A stretch of 64,000 bases of DNA from positions 4,455,001 to 4,519,000 of the forward strand of contig NZ_CP026730.1 in assembly GCF_003369795.1 (NCBI RefSeq). The letters are read 5' to 3'. The DNA comes from Streptomyces sp. CB09001. Its GTDB lineage: Bacteria > Actinomycetota > Actinomycetes > Streptomycetales > Streptomycetaceae. The position numbers and the translations under genes were made by a program. The notes beneath the pieces are model-generated. The model did not search any database. It was given only the letters and a program-made list of their open reading frames with translations, and was not told the origin of the DNA. Shown here in pieces: positions 54,553-63,630 of this stretch (position 1 is the first letter of the stretch; the number at the start of each line of letters is the position of its first letter).

Positions 54553-55674
54553 ATGCCTGCATTCGTTGAACGGACGTCCGGGGCCGAAGTGCCGCGGCAG
54601 GTGTTGCGGCCACACGCCGAGCACGCCTTCGCGGCCGAACTGGCCTCGCTGGCCGTGCGGGACGACCGTCCGCGTCCGGCCCGCTGGAAGCTGTCGCCGT
54701 GGGCCGTCGCCACCTACCTGCTCGGCGGCACCCTGCCCGACGGCACGGTGATCACTCCGAAGTACGTGGGCCCGCGCCGCGTCGTCGAGGTCGCCGTCAC
54801 CACGCTCGCCACCGACCGGGCCCTGCTCCTGCTGGGCGTGCCCGGCACCGCGAAGACCTGGGTGTCCGAGCACCTCGCCGCGGCCGTCAGCGGCGACTCG
54901 ACCCTGCTGGTGCAGGGCACGGCCGGCACCCCCGAGGAAGCGATCCGCTACGGCTGGAACTACGCGCGGCTCCTCGCCCACGGCCCCAGCCGGGACGCCC
55001 TCGTGCCCAGCCCGGTCATGCGGGCGATGGCGGAGGGCGCGACCGTCCGGGTCGAGGAGCTGACCCGCGTCCCGGCCGACGTGCAGGACTCCCTGATCAC
55101 CCTCCTGTCGGAGAAGACCCTGCCGATACCGGAACTCGGCGAGGAGGTGCAGGCGGTGCGCGGCTTCAACCTGATCGCCACCGCCAACGACCGCGACCGC
55201 GGGGTCAACGACCTGTCCAGCGCCCTGCGCCGCCGCTTCAACACCGTCGTGCTGCCGCTGCCGGAGAGCGCCGAGGCCGAGGTCGACATCGTCACGCGTC
55301 GCGTCGACCAGATCGGCCGCTCCCTCGACCTGCCGTCGGCGCCCGACGGCACCGACGAGATCCGACGCGTGGTCACCGTCTTCCGCGAGCTGCGCGACGG
55401 GCTGACGGGCGACGGCCGTACGAAGGTCAAGTCGCCCAGCGGCACGCTGTCCACGGCCGAGGCCATCTCCGTCGTCACCGGCGGTCTCGCGCTGTCCGCC
55501 CACTTCGGCGACGGGGTGCTGCGGGCCGGCGACCTCGCCGCCGGGGTCCTCGGCGCGGTCGTCCGCGACCCCGGCACCGACCGCGTCGTCTGGCAGGAGT
55601 ACCTCGAGACGGTCGTGCGCGAGCGCGAGGGCTGGCAGGACTTCTACCGGGCCTGCCGGGAGGTGACCTCGTGA
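54553..55674 (+). CDS. MoxR-type AAA+ ATPase
   Basis: A 373-residue AAA+ ATPase of the MoxR group. Walker A is LLLGVPGTAKTW (about 93-104) and Walker B is ATVRVEELTRVP. Sensor 1 lies in FNLIATANDRDRG and the arginine-finger region is SSALRRRFNTVVLP. MoxR ATPases work as chaperones with VWA-domain partners to insert metals or remodel complexes. Two genes downstream lies a VWA gene, its likely partner. The ATG is preceded by GGAGGGGG. The upstream region carries a damage-type promoter element. Confidence 0.93.
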   Translation: MPAFVERTSGAEVPRQVLRPHAEHAFAAELASLAVRDDRPRPARWKLSPWAVATYLLGGTLPDGTVITPKYVGPRRVVEVAVTTLATDRALLLLGVPGTAKTWVSEHLAAAVSGDSTLLVQGTAGTPEEAIRYGWNYARLLAHGPSRDALVPSPVMRAMAEGATVRVEELTRVPADVQDSLITLLSEKTLPIPELGEEVQAVRGFNLIATANDRDRGVNDLSSALRRRFNTVVLPLPESAEAEVDIVTRRVDQIGRSLDLPSAPDGTDEIRRVVTVFRELRDGLTGDGRTKVKSPSGTLSTAEAISVVTGGLALSAHFGDGVLRAGDLAAGVLGAVVRDPGTDRVVWQEYLETVVREREGWQDFYRACREVTS

Positions 55675-55776
55675 ACGGTACGGGGATGCGGACGCGAGGC
55701 CGGGCGGACGCGGCGGTGGCCCGCACCGCGGGGGACCACGGGGACTCGAGCTGGAGCCGCGGGCGAGGGGGACGGT

Positions 55777-58221
55777 GTGACGGGCACTGACCGCGCCGGG
55801 AGCGGCGGGCCCGGTGGGCCGGGCGGCGCGGGGGAGCCCGGCGGCCGGCCGCTGCTGCTCGGGGTGCGCCACCACGGGCCGGGGTCGGCCCGGGCGGTGC
55901 GGGCCGCGCTGGAGTCGACCCGGCCGGGGGTCGTGCTGATCGAAGGGCCGCCGGAGGCCGACGCCCTGATCCCGCTGGCCGCCGACGAGGAGATGCGGCC
56001 GCCGGTCGCGCTCCTCGCCCATGCCGTGGACGAGCCGGGCCGCTCGGCGTTCTGGCCGCTGGCCGAGTTCTCCCCGGAGTGGGTGGCCGTCCGCTGGGCC
56101 CTGGAGCACGATGTCCCGGCCCGCTTCATCGACCTCCCGGCCGCGCACACGCTGGCGTGGCGGGCGGCGGACGACGATGCGGACGGCCACCCGGCAGACG
56201 ACGCGGTCGGCCGGGACCCGGCCGGCCGGCCCGGTACCGCACCCGCCGATGTCCGGGGCGATCCGCTCGCCGCCCTCGCCGCGGCCGCCGGGCACGACGA
56301 TCCCGAGCGCTGGTGGGAGGACGTGATCGAGCACCGGGGCAGGGGAGCGGGGGACGCGCTCGCACCGTTCAGGGCGCTGGAGGAGGCCATGACGGCGCTG
56401 CGCGAGACGGAGGAGGGCGGCGAAGCGGACGGTGAGGAGGACCGGGAGGGGGGCGGTGGTGACGTACGGGACCTCGTGCGGGAGGCCCACATGCGGCTCC
56501 AGGTCCGGGCGGCGCGACGGGAGTTCGCCGAGGGCGTGGCCGTGGTCTGCGGGGCGTGGCACGTGCCCGCGCTGCGCCGCAGAGCCACCGTGGCCGCCGA
56601 CCGGGCCCTGCTGAAGGGGCTGCCCAGGACCAAGGTGGACATGACCTGGGTGCCCTGGACCCACCGCAGACTGTCCCGGGCGGGTGGGTACGGGGCGGGT
56701 ATCGAGTCACCCGGCTGGTACGGGCATCTGTTCGCCGCGGTCGACCGGCCCGTCGAGCGCTGGCTGACCAAGGTGGCCGGTCTGCTGCGGGAGGCGGACA
56801 GGATCGTCTCCCCGGCGCACGTCATCGAGGCGACGCGGCTGGCCGAAACGCTCGCGGTGATCCGCGGACGCCCGCTGCCCGGGCTGACCGAGACGACGGA
56901 CGCGGCGCGGGCGGTGATGTGCGACGGCTCGGACGTGCCGCTGGCGTTGGTGCAGGACCGTCTGGTGGTCGGGGACGTGCTGGGGGAGGTGCCGGAGGGA
57001 GCGCCCGCGGTGCCGTTGCAGCGGGACCTCGCCCGGGCCCAGCGGCGGCTGCGGCTGCGGCCCGAGGCGCCGGAGCGTGAGCTGGAGCTGGACCTGCGCA
57101 AGGAGACGGACGCCGGGCGCAGCACACTGCTGCACCGGCTGCGGCTGCTCGGCGTCGGCTGGGGCGAGCCGGTCGCGTCGCACAGCACGGGCACGTTCCG
57201 GGAGACCTGGCGGCTGCGGTGGGAGCCGGAGCTGTCGGTGCGGGTGGCCGAGGCCGGGGTGTGGGGCACGACCGTGCTGTCCGCCGCGACCGCCAAGGCC
57301 GAGGCGGACGCCGTCACCGCGCGGGGCCTGGTCGAGGTCACCGCGCTCGCCGAACGCTGCCTGCTGGCCGAACTGCCGGACGCGCTCGCGCCGGTGATGC
57401 GGATACTCGCCGACCGGGCCGCGCTCGACACGGACGTCGGCCACCTCGCCCAGGCCCTGCCGGCCCTCGTCCGCTCGTTGCGCTACGGCGACGTGCGCGG
57501 CACGGACACCGGCGCCCTGGCAGAGGTCGCCGCGGGGCTCGCCGAGCGCGTCTTCGTCGGCCTGCCCGCGGCCTGTGCCGCCCTGGACGCCGACGCGGCC
57601 GAGGAGATGCGCCGGCACGTGGACGCCGTGCACACGGCCGTCGGCCTGCTCGGTGACGCCCCCGCACCGGGCCACGGCGACCTGCGCTCCCGCTGGCGAT
57701 CCGTGCTGGAGACCCTTGCCGCGCGGGACACGGTGCCCGGCGTCGTCCGCGGGCGTGCCGTACGGCTCCTGCTGGACGACGGCGGGCTGGCAGCGGACGA
57801 GGCGGCGCGGCTCATGGGCCTGGTGCTGTCCCCGGGGACGCCACCGGCGGACGCGGCGGCCTGGATCGAGGGCTTCGTCGGCGGCGGCTCGGGCGGCATG
57901 CTCCTCCTGCACGACGAGGGGCTGCTGGCCCTGGTCGACGCCTGGCTGACCGGCGTGCCCGCGGACGCGTTCACGGACGTACTGCCCCTGCTGCGCCGCA
58001 CCTTCTCCGCCTACGAGCCGGGAGTGCGCCGCGGCCTCGGCGAGCTGGTCAGGCGCGGACCGGAGGCGCGGGGGAGTGTGACGGCGGCCGGTTCCGGCGT
58101 ACGGGGCTTCGCGGCGGGCCTCGACACCGCGCGGGCCGACGTGGTGCTGCCGGTGGTCCGGATGCTGCTGGGCCGGCACCCGGCGCCGGACGACAACGAC
58201 CTGGTGGGGGCGGACACATGA
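55777..58221 (+). CDS. DUF5682 family protein
   Basis: An 814-residue protein of the DUF5682 family. The N-terminal domain has LLLGVRHHGPGSARAVRAAL and VVLIEGPPEADALIPLAA, a His/Glu pattern that recalls TIKI/EreA-like metallohydrolases. A central segment reads VCGAWHVPALRRR, and the C-terminal half is helical and repeat-like. No signal peptide or membrane helix is seen. The start is GTG at 55777 after GAGGGGGAC. Its end overlaps the VWA gene by ATGA. Family members occur next to MoxR and VWA genes; the activity is unproven. Confidence 0.82.
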   Translation: MTGTDRAGSGGPGGPGGAGEPGGRPLLLGVRHHGPGSARAVRAALESTRPGVVLIEGPPEADALIPLAADEEMRPPVALLAHAVDEPGRSAFWPLAEFSPEWVAVRWALEHDVPARFIDLPAAHTLAWRAADDDADGHPADDAVGRDPAGRPGTAPADVRGDPLAALAAAAGHDDPERWWEDVIEHRGRGAGDALAPFRALEEAMTALRETEEGGEADGEEDREGGGGDVRDLVREAHMRLQVRAARREFAEGVAVVCGAWHVPALRRRATVAADRALLKGLPRTKVDMTWVPWTHRRLSRAGGYGAGIESPGWYGHLFAAVDRPVERWLTKVAGLLREADRIVSPAHVIEATRLAETLAVIRGRPLPGLTETTDAARAVMCDGSDVPLALVQDRLVVGDVLGEVPEGAPAVPLQRDLARAQRRLRLRPEAPERELELDLRKETDAGRSTLLHRLRLLGVGWGEPVASHSTGTFRETWRLRWEPELSVRVAEAGVWGTTVLSAATAKAEADAVTARGLVEVTALAERCLLAELPDALAPVMRILADRAALDTDVGHLAQALPALVRSLRYGDVRGTDTGALAEVAAGLAERVFVGLPAACAALDADAAEEMRRHVDAVHTAVGLLGDAPAPGHGDLRSRWRSVLETLAARDTVPGVVRGRAVRLLLDDGGLAADEAARLMGLVLSPGTPPADAAAWIEGFVGGGSGGMLLLHDEGLLALVDAWLTGVPADAFTDVLPLLRRTFSAYEPGVRRGLGELVRRGPEARGSVTAAGSGVRGFAAGLDTARADVVLPVVRMLLGRHPAPDDNDLVGADT

Positions 58222-59549
58222 CCGGAGGCGCGATCGGAGACACGACCGGACGCATGACCGGAGACACGACCGGCCACATGACCGGGGGAACGACCGGCCA
58301 CATGACCGGGCGCATGACCGGAGACACGACCGGCCACATGACCGGAGGCATGACGGGGTCCATGACGGGACGTGTGTCGGCGAGCGAGCCGCCAGTGGAC
58401 GCCGACGCGGCACAGGAGCGGCTGCGACGGTGGCGCCTCGTACTCGGCGGTGACCAGGCCGACGGCACCGGCCACGTGCTCTCCGGACGGGACGCCGCGA
58501 TGGACGGGGCACTCACCGCGCTGTACGGAAGAGGGGGCGCCCCACGGGCGGGCCGGGACCGGGCGGCGGGGCTCGGGGCCTCCGCGCCGGCCGTGGCGCG
58601 CTGGCTGGGGGACATCCGGACCTATTTCCCGTCCTCCGTGGTCCAGGTGATGCAGCGGGACGCGATCGACCGGCTCGGGCTCGCCACGCTTCTGCTGGAG
58701 CCGGAGATGCTCGAGGCCGTGGAGGCCGACGTACACCTCGTCGGCACCCTGCTCTCCCTCAACAGGGCGATGCCGGACACGACGAAGGAGACGGCACGCG
58801 CCGTCGTGCGCAAGGTCGTCGAGGACCTGGAGAAGCGCCTCGTCACCCGCACCCGTGCCGCCCTGTCCGGCGCCCTGGACCGCAGCGCCCGCACCGGCCG
58901 CCCCCGCCCCCACGACATCGACTGGAACCGCACGATCGGGGCCAACCTCAAGCACTACCTGCCGGAGCACCGCACGGTCGTACCGGAGCGGCTCGTCGGC
59001 TACGGGCGGGCATCCCGTTCGGTGCGGAAGGAGATCGTCCTGTGCGTCGACCAGTCCGGGTCGATGGCGGCTTCCCTCGTGTACGCCTCCGTGTTCGGCG
59101 CGGTGCTGGCGTCCGTGCGCTCCATCGACACCCGGCTCGTCGTCTTCGACACGGCGGTCGCCGACCTCACCGACCAGCTCGACGACCCGGTCGACGTGCT
59201 CTTCGGCACGCGCCTCGGTGGCGGTACGGACATCAACCGCGCGCTGGCGTACTGCCAGTCGCGGATCACCCGGCCCGCGGACACGGTGGTCGTGCTGATC
59301 AGTGACCTGTACGAGGGCGGCATACGGGACGAGATGCTCAAGCGGGTCGCGGCGATGCAGGCGGCGGGGGTGCGGTTCGTGACGCTGCTGGCCCTGTCCG
59401 ACGAGGGCACGCCTGCCTACGACCGGGAGCACGCGGCGGCCCTCGCGGCGCTCGGCGCACCGGCCTTCGCCTGCACGCCCGATCTCTTCCCGGAGGTGAT
59501 GGCGGCGGCGATCGAGGGGCGGCCCCTGCCGATACCGGATGCCGGGTGA
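58218..59549 (+). CDS. VWA domain protein (CoxE-like) with N-terminal MTG repeats
   Basis: A 443-residue protein. The first 52 residues are degenerate repeats of MTGxTTGH/MTGR, unlike the rest. A helical domain follows (80-260) and then a von Willebrand factor A domain (about 270-443) with an intact metal site: LCVDQSGSMAAS, the Thr in LGGGTDINRAL and Asp in VVLISDLYEGG. Such proteins are client-binding partners of MoxR ATPases. The start codon overlaps the DUF5682 stop. Several internal ATGs, down to 58368, each have a GGA or GGG before them, so shorter forms are possible. Confidence 0.88.
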   Translation: MTGGAIGDTTGRMTGDTTGHMTGGTTGHMTGRMTGDTTGHMTGGMTGSMTGRVSASEPPVDADAAQERLRRWRLVLGGDQADGTGHVLSGRDAAMDGALTALYGRGGAPRAGRDRAAGLGASAPAVARWLGDIRTYFPSSVVQVMQRDAIDRLGLATLLLEPEMLEAVEADVHLVGTLLSLNRAMPDTTKETARAVVRKVVEDLEKRLVTRTRAALSGALDRSARTGRPRPHDIDWNRTIGANLKHYLPEHRTVVPERLVGYGRASRSVRKEIVLCVDQSGSMAASLVYASVFGAVLASVRSIDTRLVVFDTAVADLTDQLDDPVDVLFGTRLGGGTDINRALAYCQSRITRPADTVVVLISDLYEGGIRDEMLKRVAAMQAAGVRFVTLLALSDEGTPAYDREHAAALAALGAPAFACTPDLFPEVMAAAIEGRPLPIPDAG

Positions 59550-59719
59550 CGATTTGTCGATGCGAGGTGACCCGATTCCCGCGTACAAAAGGGATATGAG
59601 GGGCCGTCGGAGGGACCGGGCTTGCGCAACCTCCGGATCCCCGTGCGAGTATCGCGCGGCGTGTCGATGCGTTGTTCGACGCGCGGCCCGTTCCGCCGCA
59701 CGGGAGGAAGCTCCCCCTC

Positions 59720-60724
59720 TTGATCTCGTCAGCAGTCCTGCCCGGTGCCGCTCTGCGCGTTCTGCGCACGGCGGCCGGCCGGCGTGCGCTGCACGTGGCA
59801 CTGCTGGCGGGCGGGCTGTTCCTTCTCGGGCTGCTCTGTGGAGGGCGGGCCCAGGCGGCCGACGGAGCGACGGGACCTTCGAAGGACACGGTCGGCCGGA
59901 TCCTCGACCTCCCCGCGCGGGCGCAGGCCGGGCTGGACGCCGGTTCCGTCCCGGACGCCGTGGCCGTATCGGGTGGACGCCCCGGCGCGGTGCTTCCGGG
60001 TCTGCGCCCCGCCTCCGAGAAAGCCGTCCGGGCCGTGAGGGACCGGGTGGCGCGACCCGTCGGTGCCGCCGTGGAGACGGTGACCGAGGAGGTCGAGGGC
60101 GCCGAGGCGGTCCTGCGGACCGAGGTGCCGCCGCTGCGGGTGCTCCCCGGCCTGTCCGGCCTGTCCGGCTTGTCCGACCTGACAGACGCGTCGGGCCTGG
60201 CAGACCGGTCGGGCCTGGCTGACCGGTCGGGCCTGACGGATTCGCCGGACCCGAGCGGTGCCGTGCAAGGCCTCAGCGATGGTTCCGGTCGTTCGTCGTC
60301 GGCCGTCCCGGATCCGCGGGCCGAGCCCGCCCCCGCGGTGGCCGACGCCTCCGGCGGCGAGGCCGCCCCGTCCGACGACACCACCGGCTCCCGGGCCGTC
60401 GAAGGAGCCGGAAGCCCGGTACGCGTCGTCGGCTACGGGCCGGAGGCCGGCGCCGCGGCGGCACCCGCCCCACCCGCACGCACGCACCCGGCCGGGACCG
60501 CGCACACCGAGTACCCCCCCGCCCGCCCCGCGCCCACCGGCGACCCCGACGGCGCGCTCGGTACCGCGTCCGGTGCCGACCAGGGAACGCCGCGTCACGG
60601 GGAGGCCCGCGCGGTCACCCCGCTGCACCGGATCACTTTCCGGCTCGTGCCCGGCATCGCGGAGCGGGCCCACGCGGCCGGGGTCCGGGAGGCGTACCGG
60701 GCCATTCCCGTCTCTCCCGCCTAG
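59720..60724 (+). CDS. secreted low-complexity protein, unknown function
   Basis: A 334-residue exported protein. After a basic N-terminus a hydrophobic helix (LHVALLAGGLFLLGLLCGG) ends at RAQAAD, a signal-peptidase-I-like site near residue 48. The mature part is Ala/Pro/Gly/Asp-rich, with repeats such as GLSGLSGLSDL and GLADRSGLADRSGLTD and no Cys. No family is recognised. TTG at 59720 is chosen because GGGAGGAAG lies 10 nt upstream and no ATG or GTG precedes the signal in frame nearby; TTG at 59672 is the alternative. Codon bias is normal, so it is probably real. Confidence 0.65.
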   Translation: MISSAVLPGAALRVLRTAAGRRALHVALLAGGLFLLGLLCGGRAQAADGATGPSKDTVGRILDLPARAQAGLDAGSVPDAVAVSGGRPGAVLPGLRPASEKAVRAVRDRVARPVGAAVETVTEEVEGAEAVLRTEVPPLRVLPGLSGLSGLSDLTDASGLADRSGLADRSGLTDSPDPSGAVQGLSDGSGRSSSAVPDPRAEPAPAVADASGGEAAPSDDTTGSRAVEGAGSPVRVVGYGPEAGAAAAPAPPARTHPAGTAHTEYPPARPAPTGDPDGALGTASGADQGTPRHGEARAVTPLHRITFRLVPGIAERAHAAGVREAYRAIPVSPA

Positions 60725-60759
60725 AACGCCGCTTCCTGCGCCGCGCACCCGCGACACAT

Positions 60760-60814
60760 CGCCGCACCCGCCGAATCCGCCGAATCCGCCGCACTCGCCG
60801 AATCCGCCGCACCG
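60760..60814 (+). repeat. 9-bp tandem repeat CCGAATCCG
   Basis: About five to six copies of a 9-bp unit (CCGCCGAAT and variants) lie just after the secreted protein gene, in non-coding DNA. Confidence 0.75.
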
Positions 60815-61042
60815 CCCGTGAGGCCTGCTCGCCGTCCGTACGCCACCCGCGTCCGCCGCCCACGAGCGCGTCCCACGGGTCGGCGTCCACTCCCGGCGTA
60901 CCGGGCACTCCCCGCCCGGTGTCCGGCGCTCGGCGCCGGCAGCTCGCGGCAACCGGGTGCGCGGCGGGCACGGACCCCGCGGGGCGGCAGGCCCCGGACG
61001 GCCGAAAGCCGTCGGCCTCCGTCCGGCCGAAACCCCGCGGTC

Positions 61043-61084
61043 CGGTCCGGCTGGTCCCCATTGGGGTGGGGATCAGCCGGACCG
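61043..61084. terminator. long GC hairpin upstream of sucC
   Basis: GGTCCGGCTGGTCCCC (61044-61059) pairs with GGGGATCAGCCGGACC (61068-61083), 16 bp with one G-T pair, plus one flanking C-G pair, around an 8-nt loop. There is no T-run. The surrounding 60815-61040 is GC-rich without a supportable gene. Confidence 0.6.
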
Positions 61085-61126
61085 CACCCCGGCGGACCGC
61101 ACCCGTGCGGCCCGCCGGGAGCACAT

Positions 61127-61162
61127 GGGCCTCACCGGGTCCACCCCAGCCCGGTGAGGCCC
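61127..61162 (+). terminator. terminator upstream of the sucC promoter
   Basis: A perfect 13-bp stem GGGCCTCACCGGG (61127-61139) / CCCGGTGAGGCCC (61150-61162) with a 10-nt loop, followed by TTC. It insulates sucC from upstream transcription. Confidence 0.7.
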
Positions 61163-61267
61163 TTCACCGGTGTGCGGAGCGGCCCTTATCCGCCTCACGC
61201 ACGGCACCGCGTGCCAGTGAGCACGGCATCATGTGACAGGCATCACCGCTCAGGTGTGACCCACGAT

Positions 61268-61297
61268 TTAGAGACCTCCGGGAAGCGGCGATAACCT
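61268..61297 (+). promoter_or_regulatory. probable sucCD promoter
   Basis: TTAGAG (61268-61273), 18 bp, TAACCT (61292-61297), giving a leader of about 125 nt. Just upstream is GTGA-CAGGCA-TCAC (61237-61250), a small palindrome that could bind a regulator. Confidence 0.45.
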
Positions 61298-61428
61298 GCG
61301 AGACGGACATGCCGCGCGCTCGGACACCGTGTGCGCCCCCCTTGTGACTCACGGCGGACGTCACGTTGCCCTCGCGGCACGCCCACGCATCCAACGAACC
61401 GCGAGATCACTGATAGGGACGGAAGCGC

Positions 61429-62613
61429 GTGGACCTGTTCGAGTACCAGGCGAGGGACCTCTTCGCCAAGCACGATGTACCGGTGCTGGCCGGTGAAGTC
61501 ATCGACACGCCTGAGGCGGCGCGCGAGATCACCGAGCGTCTGGGCGGCAAGTCCGTCGTCAAGGCCCAGGTGAAGGTCGGTGGCCGCGGCAAGGCCGGTG
61601 GCGTGAAGCTGGCCGCCTCGGCGGACGAGGCCGTCGCCCGCGCGACGGACATCCTCGGCATGGACATCAAGGGCCACACGGTCCACAAGGTGATGATCGC
61701 CGAGACGGCCCCCGAGATCGTCGAGGAGTACTACGTCTCCTTCCTCCTCGACCGTGCCAACCGCACCTTCCTCTCCATCGCCTCCGTCGAGGGCGGCATG
61801 GAGATCGAGGAGGTGGCGGCCACCCGTCCGGAGGCCGTGGCCAAGACCCCGATCGACGCGATCGACGGTGTGACGCCGGAGAAGGCGCGCGAGATCGTCG
61901 AGGCCGCGAAGTTCCCGGCCGAGGTCGCCGACAAGGTCGCCGACATCCTGGTCAAGCTGTGGGACACCTTCATCAAGGAGGACGCCCTCCTGGTCGAGGT
62001 CAACCCGCTGGCCAAGGTCGTCTCCGGGGACGTCATCGCCCTGGACGGCAAGGTGTCGCTGGACGACAACGCCGAGTTCCGGCACCCCGACTTCGAGGCC
62101 CTCCACGACAAGGCCGCGGCCAACCCGCTCGAGGCCGCCGCCAAGGAGAAGAACCTCAACTACGTCAAGCTCGACGGCGAGGTCGGCATCATCGGCAACG
62201 GCGCCGGGCTCGTCATGAGCACCCTGGACGTCGTCGCGTACGCCGGTGAGGCGCACGGCAACGTCAAGCCCGCCAACTTCCTGGACATCGGTGGCGGCGC
62301 CTCCGCCCAGGTCATGGCGAACGGCCTGGAGATCATCCTCGGCGACCCGGACGTCCGCTCCGTGTTCGTCAACGTCTTCGGCGGCATCACCGCCTGCGAT
62401 GAGGTCGCCAACGGCATCGTCCAGGCGCTGAAGCTCCTGGAGGACCGCGGCGAGAAGGTCGAGAAGCCGCTCGTCGTCCGTCTCGACGGCAACAACGCCG
62501 AGCTGGGCCGCAAGATCCTCACCGACGCCAACCACCCGCTGGTCCAGCGCGTCGACACCATGGACGGCGCCGCCGACAAGGCCGCCGAGCTGGCTCACGC
62601 CGCCGCCAAGTAA
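61429..62613 (+). CDS. sucC: succinate-CoA ligase beta subunit
   Basis: A 394-residue ADP/GDP-forming succinyl-CoA synthetase beta subunit. With SucD it converts succinyl-CoA to succinate with substrate-level phosphorylation in the TCA cycle. The ATP-grasp domain is at 1-235 (DLFEYQARDLFAKHDVPVLA, VVKAQVKVGGRGKAGGVKLA, VEVNPLAKVV, ALDGKVSLDDNA). The CoA-ligase domain follows (GNGAGLVMSTLDVV, NFLDIGGGASAQVM, VNVFGGITACDEVA). The start is GTG at 61429 after GGGACGGAAG. sucD follows after 28 bp. Confidence 0.97.
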   Translation: MDLFEYQARDLFAKHDVPVLAGEVIDTPEAAREITERLGGKSVVKAQVKVGGRGKAGGVKLAASADEAVARATDILGMDIKGHTVHKVMIAETAPEIVEEYYVSFLLDRANRTFLSIASVEGGMEIEEVAATRPEAVAKTPIDAIDGVTPEKAREIVEAAKFPAEVADKVADILVKLWDTFIKEDALLVEVNPLAKVVSGDVIALDGKVSLDDNAEFRHPDFEALHDKAAANPLEAAAKEKNLNYVKLDGEVGIIGNGAGLVMSTLDVVAYAGEAHGNVKPANFLDIGGGASAQVMANGLEIILGDPDVRSVFVNVFGGITACDEVANGIVQALKLLEDRGEKVEKPLVVRLDGNNAELGRKILTDANHPLVQRVDTMDGAADKAAELAHAAAK

Positions 62614-62641
62614 GCACTCAGGACGAGGACACCAACACACC

Positions 62642-63526
62642 ATGGCTATCTGGCTCAACAAGGACAGCAAGGTCATCGTCCAGGGCATGACCGGTGCCAC
62701 CGGCATGAAGCACACCAAGCTCATGCTGGGTGACGGCACCGAGGTCGTGGGCGGCGTGAACCCGCGCAAGGCGGGCACCTCCGTGGACTTCGACGGCAAC
62801 GAGGTACCGGTCTTCGGCACCGTCAAGGAGGCCATCGAGAAGACCGGCGCCAACGTCTCCGTCATCTTCGTGCCGGAGAAGTTCACCAAGGACGCCGTCG
62901 TCGAGGCCATCGACGCCGAGATCCCGCTGGCCGTCGTCATCACCGAGGGCATCGCCGTGCACGACTCGGCCGCCTTCTGGTCGTACGCCGGCAAGAAGGG
63001 CAACAAGACCCGGATCATCGGCCCGAACTGCCCCGGCATCATCACCCCGGGCCAGTCCAACGTCGGCATCATCCCGGGCGACATCACCAAGCCGGGCCGC
63101 ATCGGCCTGGTCTCGAAGTCCGGCACGCTGACGTACCAGATGATGTACGAGCTGCGCGACATCGGCTTCTCGACCGCCGTCGGCATCGGTGGCGACCCGA
63201 TCATCGGCACCACGCACATCGACGCGCTCGCCGCGTTCGAGGCCGACCCCGAGACCGACCTGATCGTCATGATCGGCGAGATCGGCGGCGACGCCGAGGA
63301 GCGTGCGGCCGAGTACATCTCGAAGAACGTGACCAAGCCGGTCGTCGGCTACGTCGCGGGCTTCACCGCGCCCGAGGGCAAGACCATGGGCCACGCCGGC
63401 GCCATCGTCTCCGGTTCGTCCGGCACTGCCCAGGCGAAGAAGGAGGCCCTGGAGGCCGCCGGCGTCAAGGTCGGCAAGACGCCGACCGAGACGGCGAAGC
63501 TCGCCCGCGCCATCCTGGCCGGCTGA
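62642..63526 (+). CDS. sucD: succinate-CoA ligase alpha subunit
   Basis: A 294-residue alpha subunit. The CoA-binding Rossmann domain starts MAIWLNKDSKVIVQGMTGAT and contains PNCPGIITPGQ. The phosphorylated His251 is in TMGHAGAIVSGSSG. ATG at 62642 has a GAGGAC sequence upstream. It is cotranscribed with sucC and followed by a strong terminator. Confidence 0.97.
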   Translation: MAIWLNKDSKVIVQGMTGATGMKHTKLMLGDGTEVVGGVNPRKAGTSVDFDGNEVPVFGTVKEAIEKTGANVSVIFVPEKFTKDAVVEAIDAEIPLAVVITEGIAVHDSAAFWSYAGKKGNKTRIIGPNCPGIITPGQSNVGIIPGDITKPGRIGLVSKSGTLTYQMMYELRDIGFSTAVGIGGDPIIGTTHIDALAAFEADPETDLIVMIGEIGGDAEERAAEYISKNVTKPVVGYVAGFTAPEGKTMGHAGAIVSGSSGTAQAKKEALEAAGVKVGKTPTETAKLARAILAG

Positions 63527-63554
63527 CACCGCCGCACCACCGGCCCGTTTCACA

Positions 63555-63596
63555 CCGAGTGGCCCGCCCTCTGTTCACAGGGGGCGGGTCACTCGG
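63555..63596. terminator. terminator after sucD
   Basis: A 15-bp stem with one G-T pair (63555-63569 / 63582-63596, beginning CCGAGTGGCCC) and a 12-nt loop. It lies between the convergent sucD and the partial membrane-protein gene, so it may serve both. Confidence 0.75.
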
Positions 63597-63630
63597 CGTG
63601 CCGGGCGCCCTGCCCGCCGGTCGGGCCGCC

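Noticed and set aside
58218..58374. Repeats considered as a CRISPR array
   Set aside because: Units are short, degenerate and in frame with the VWA protein; there are no unique spacers and no cas genes.
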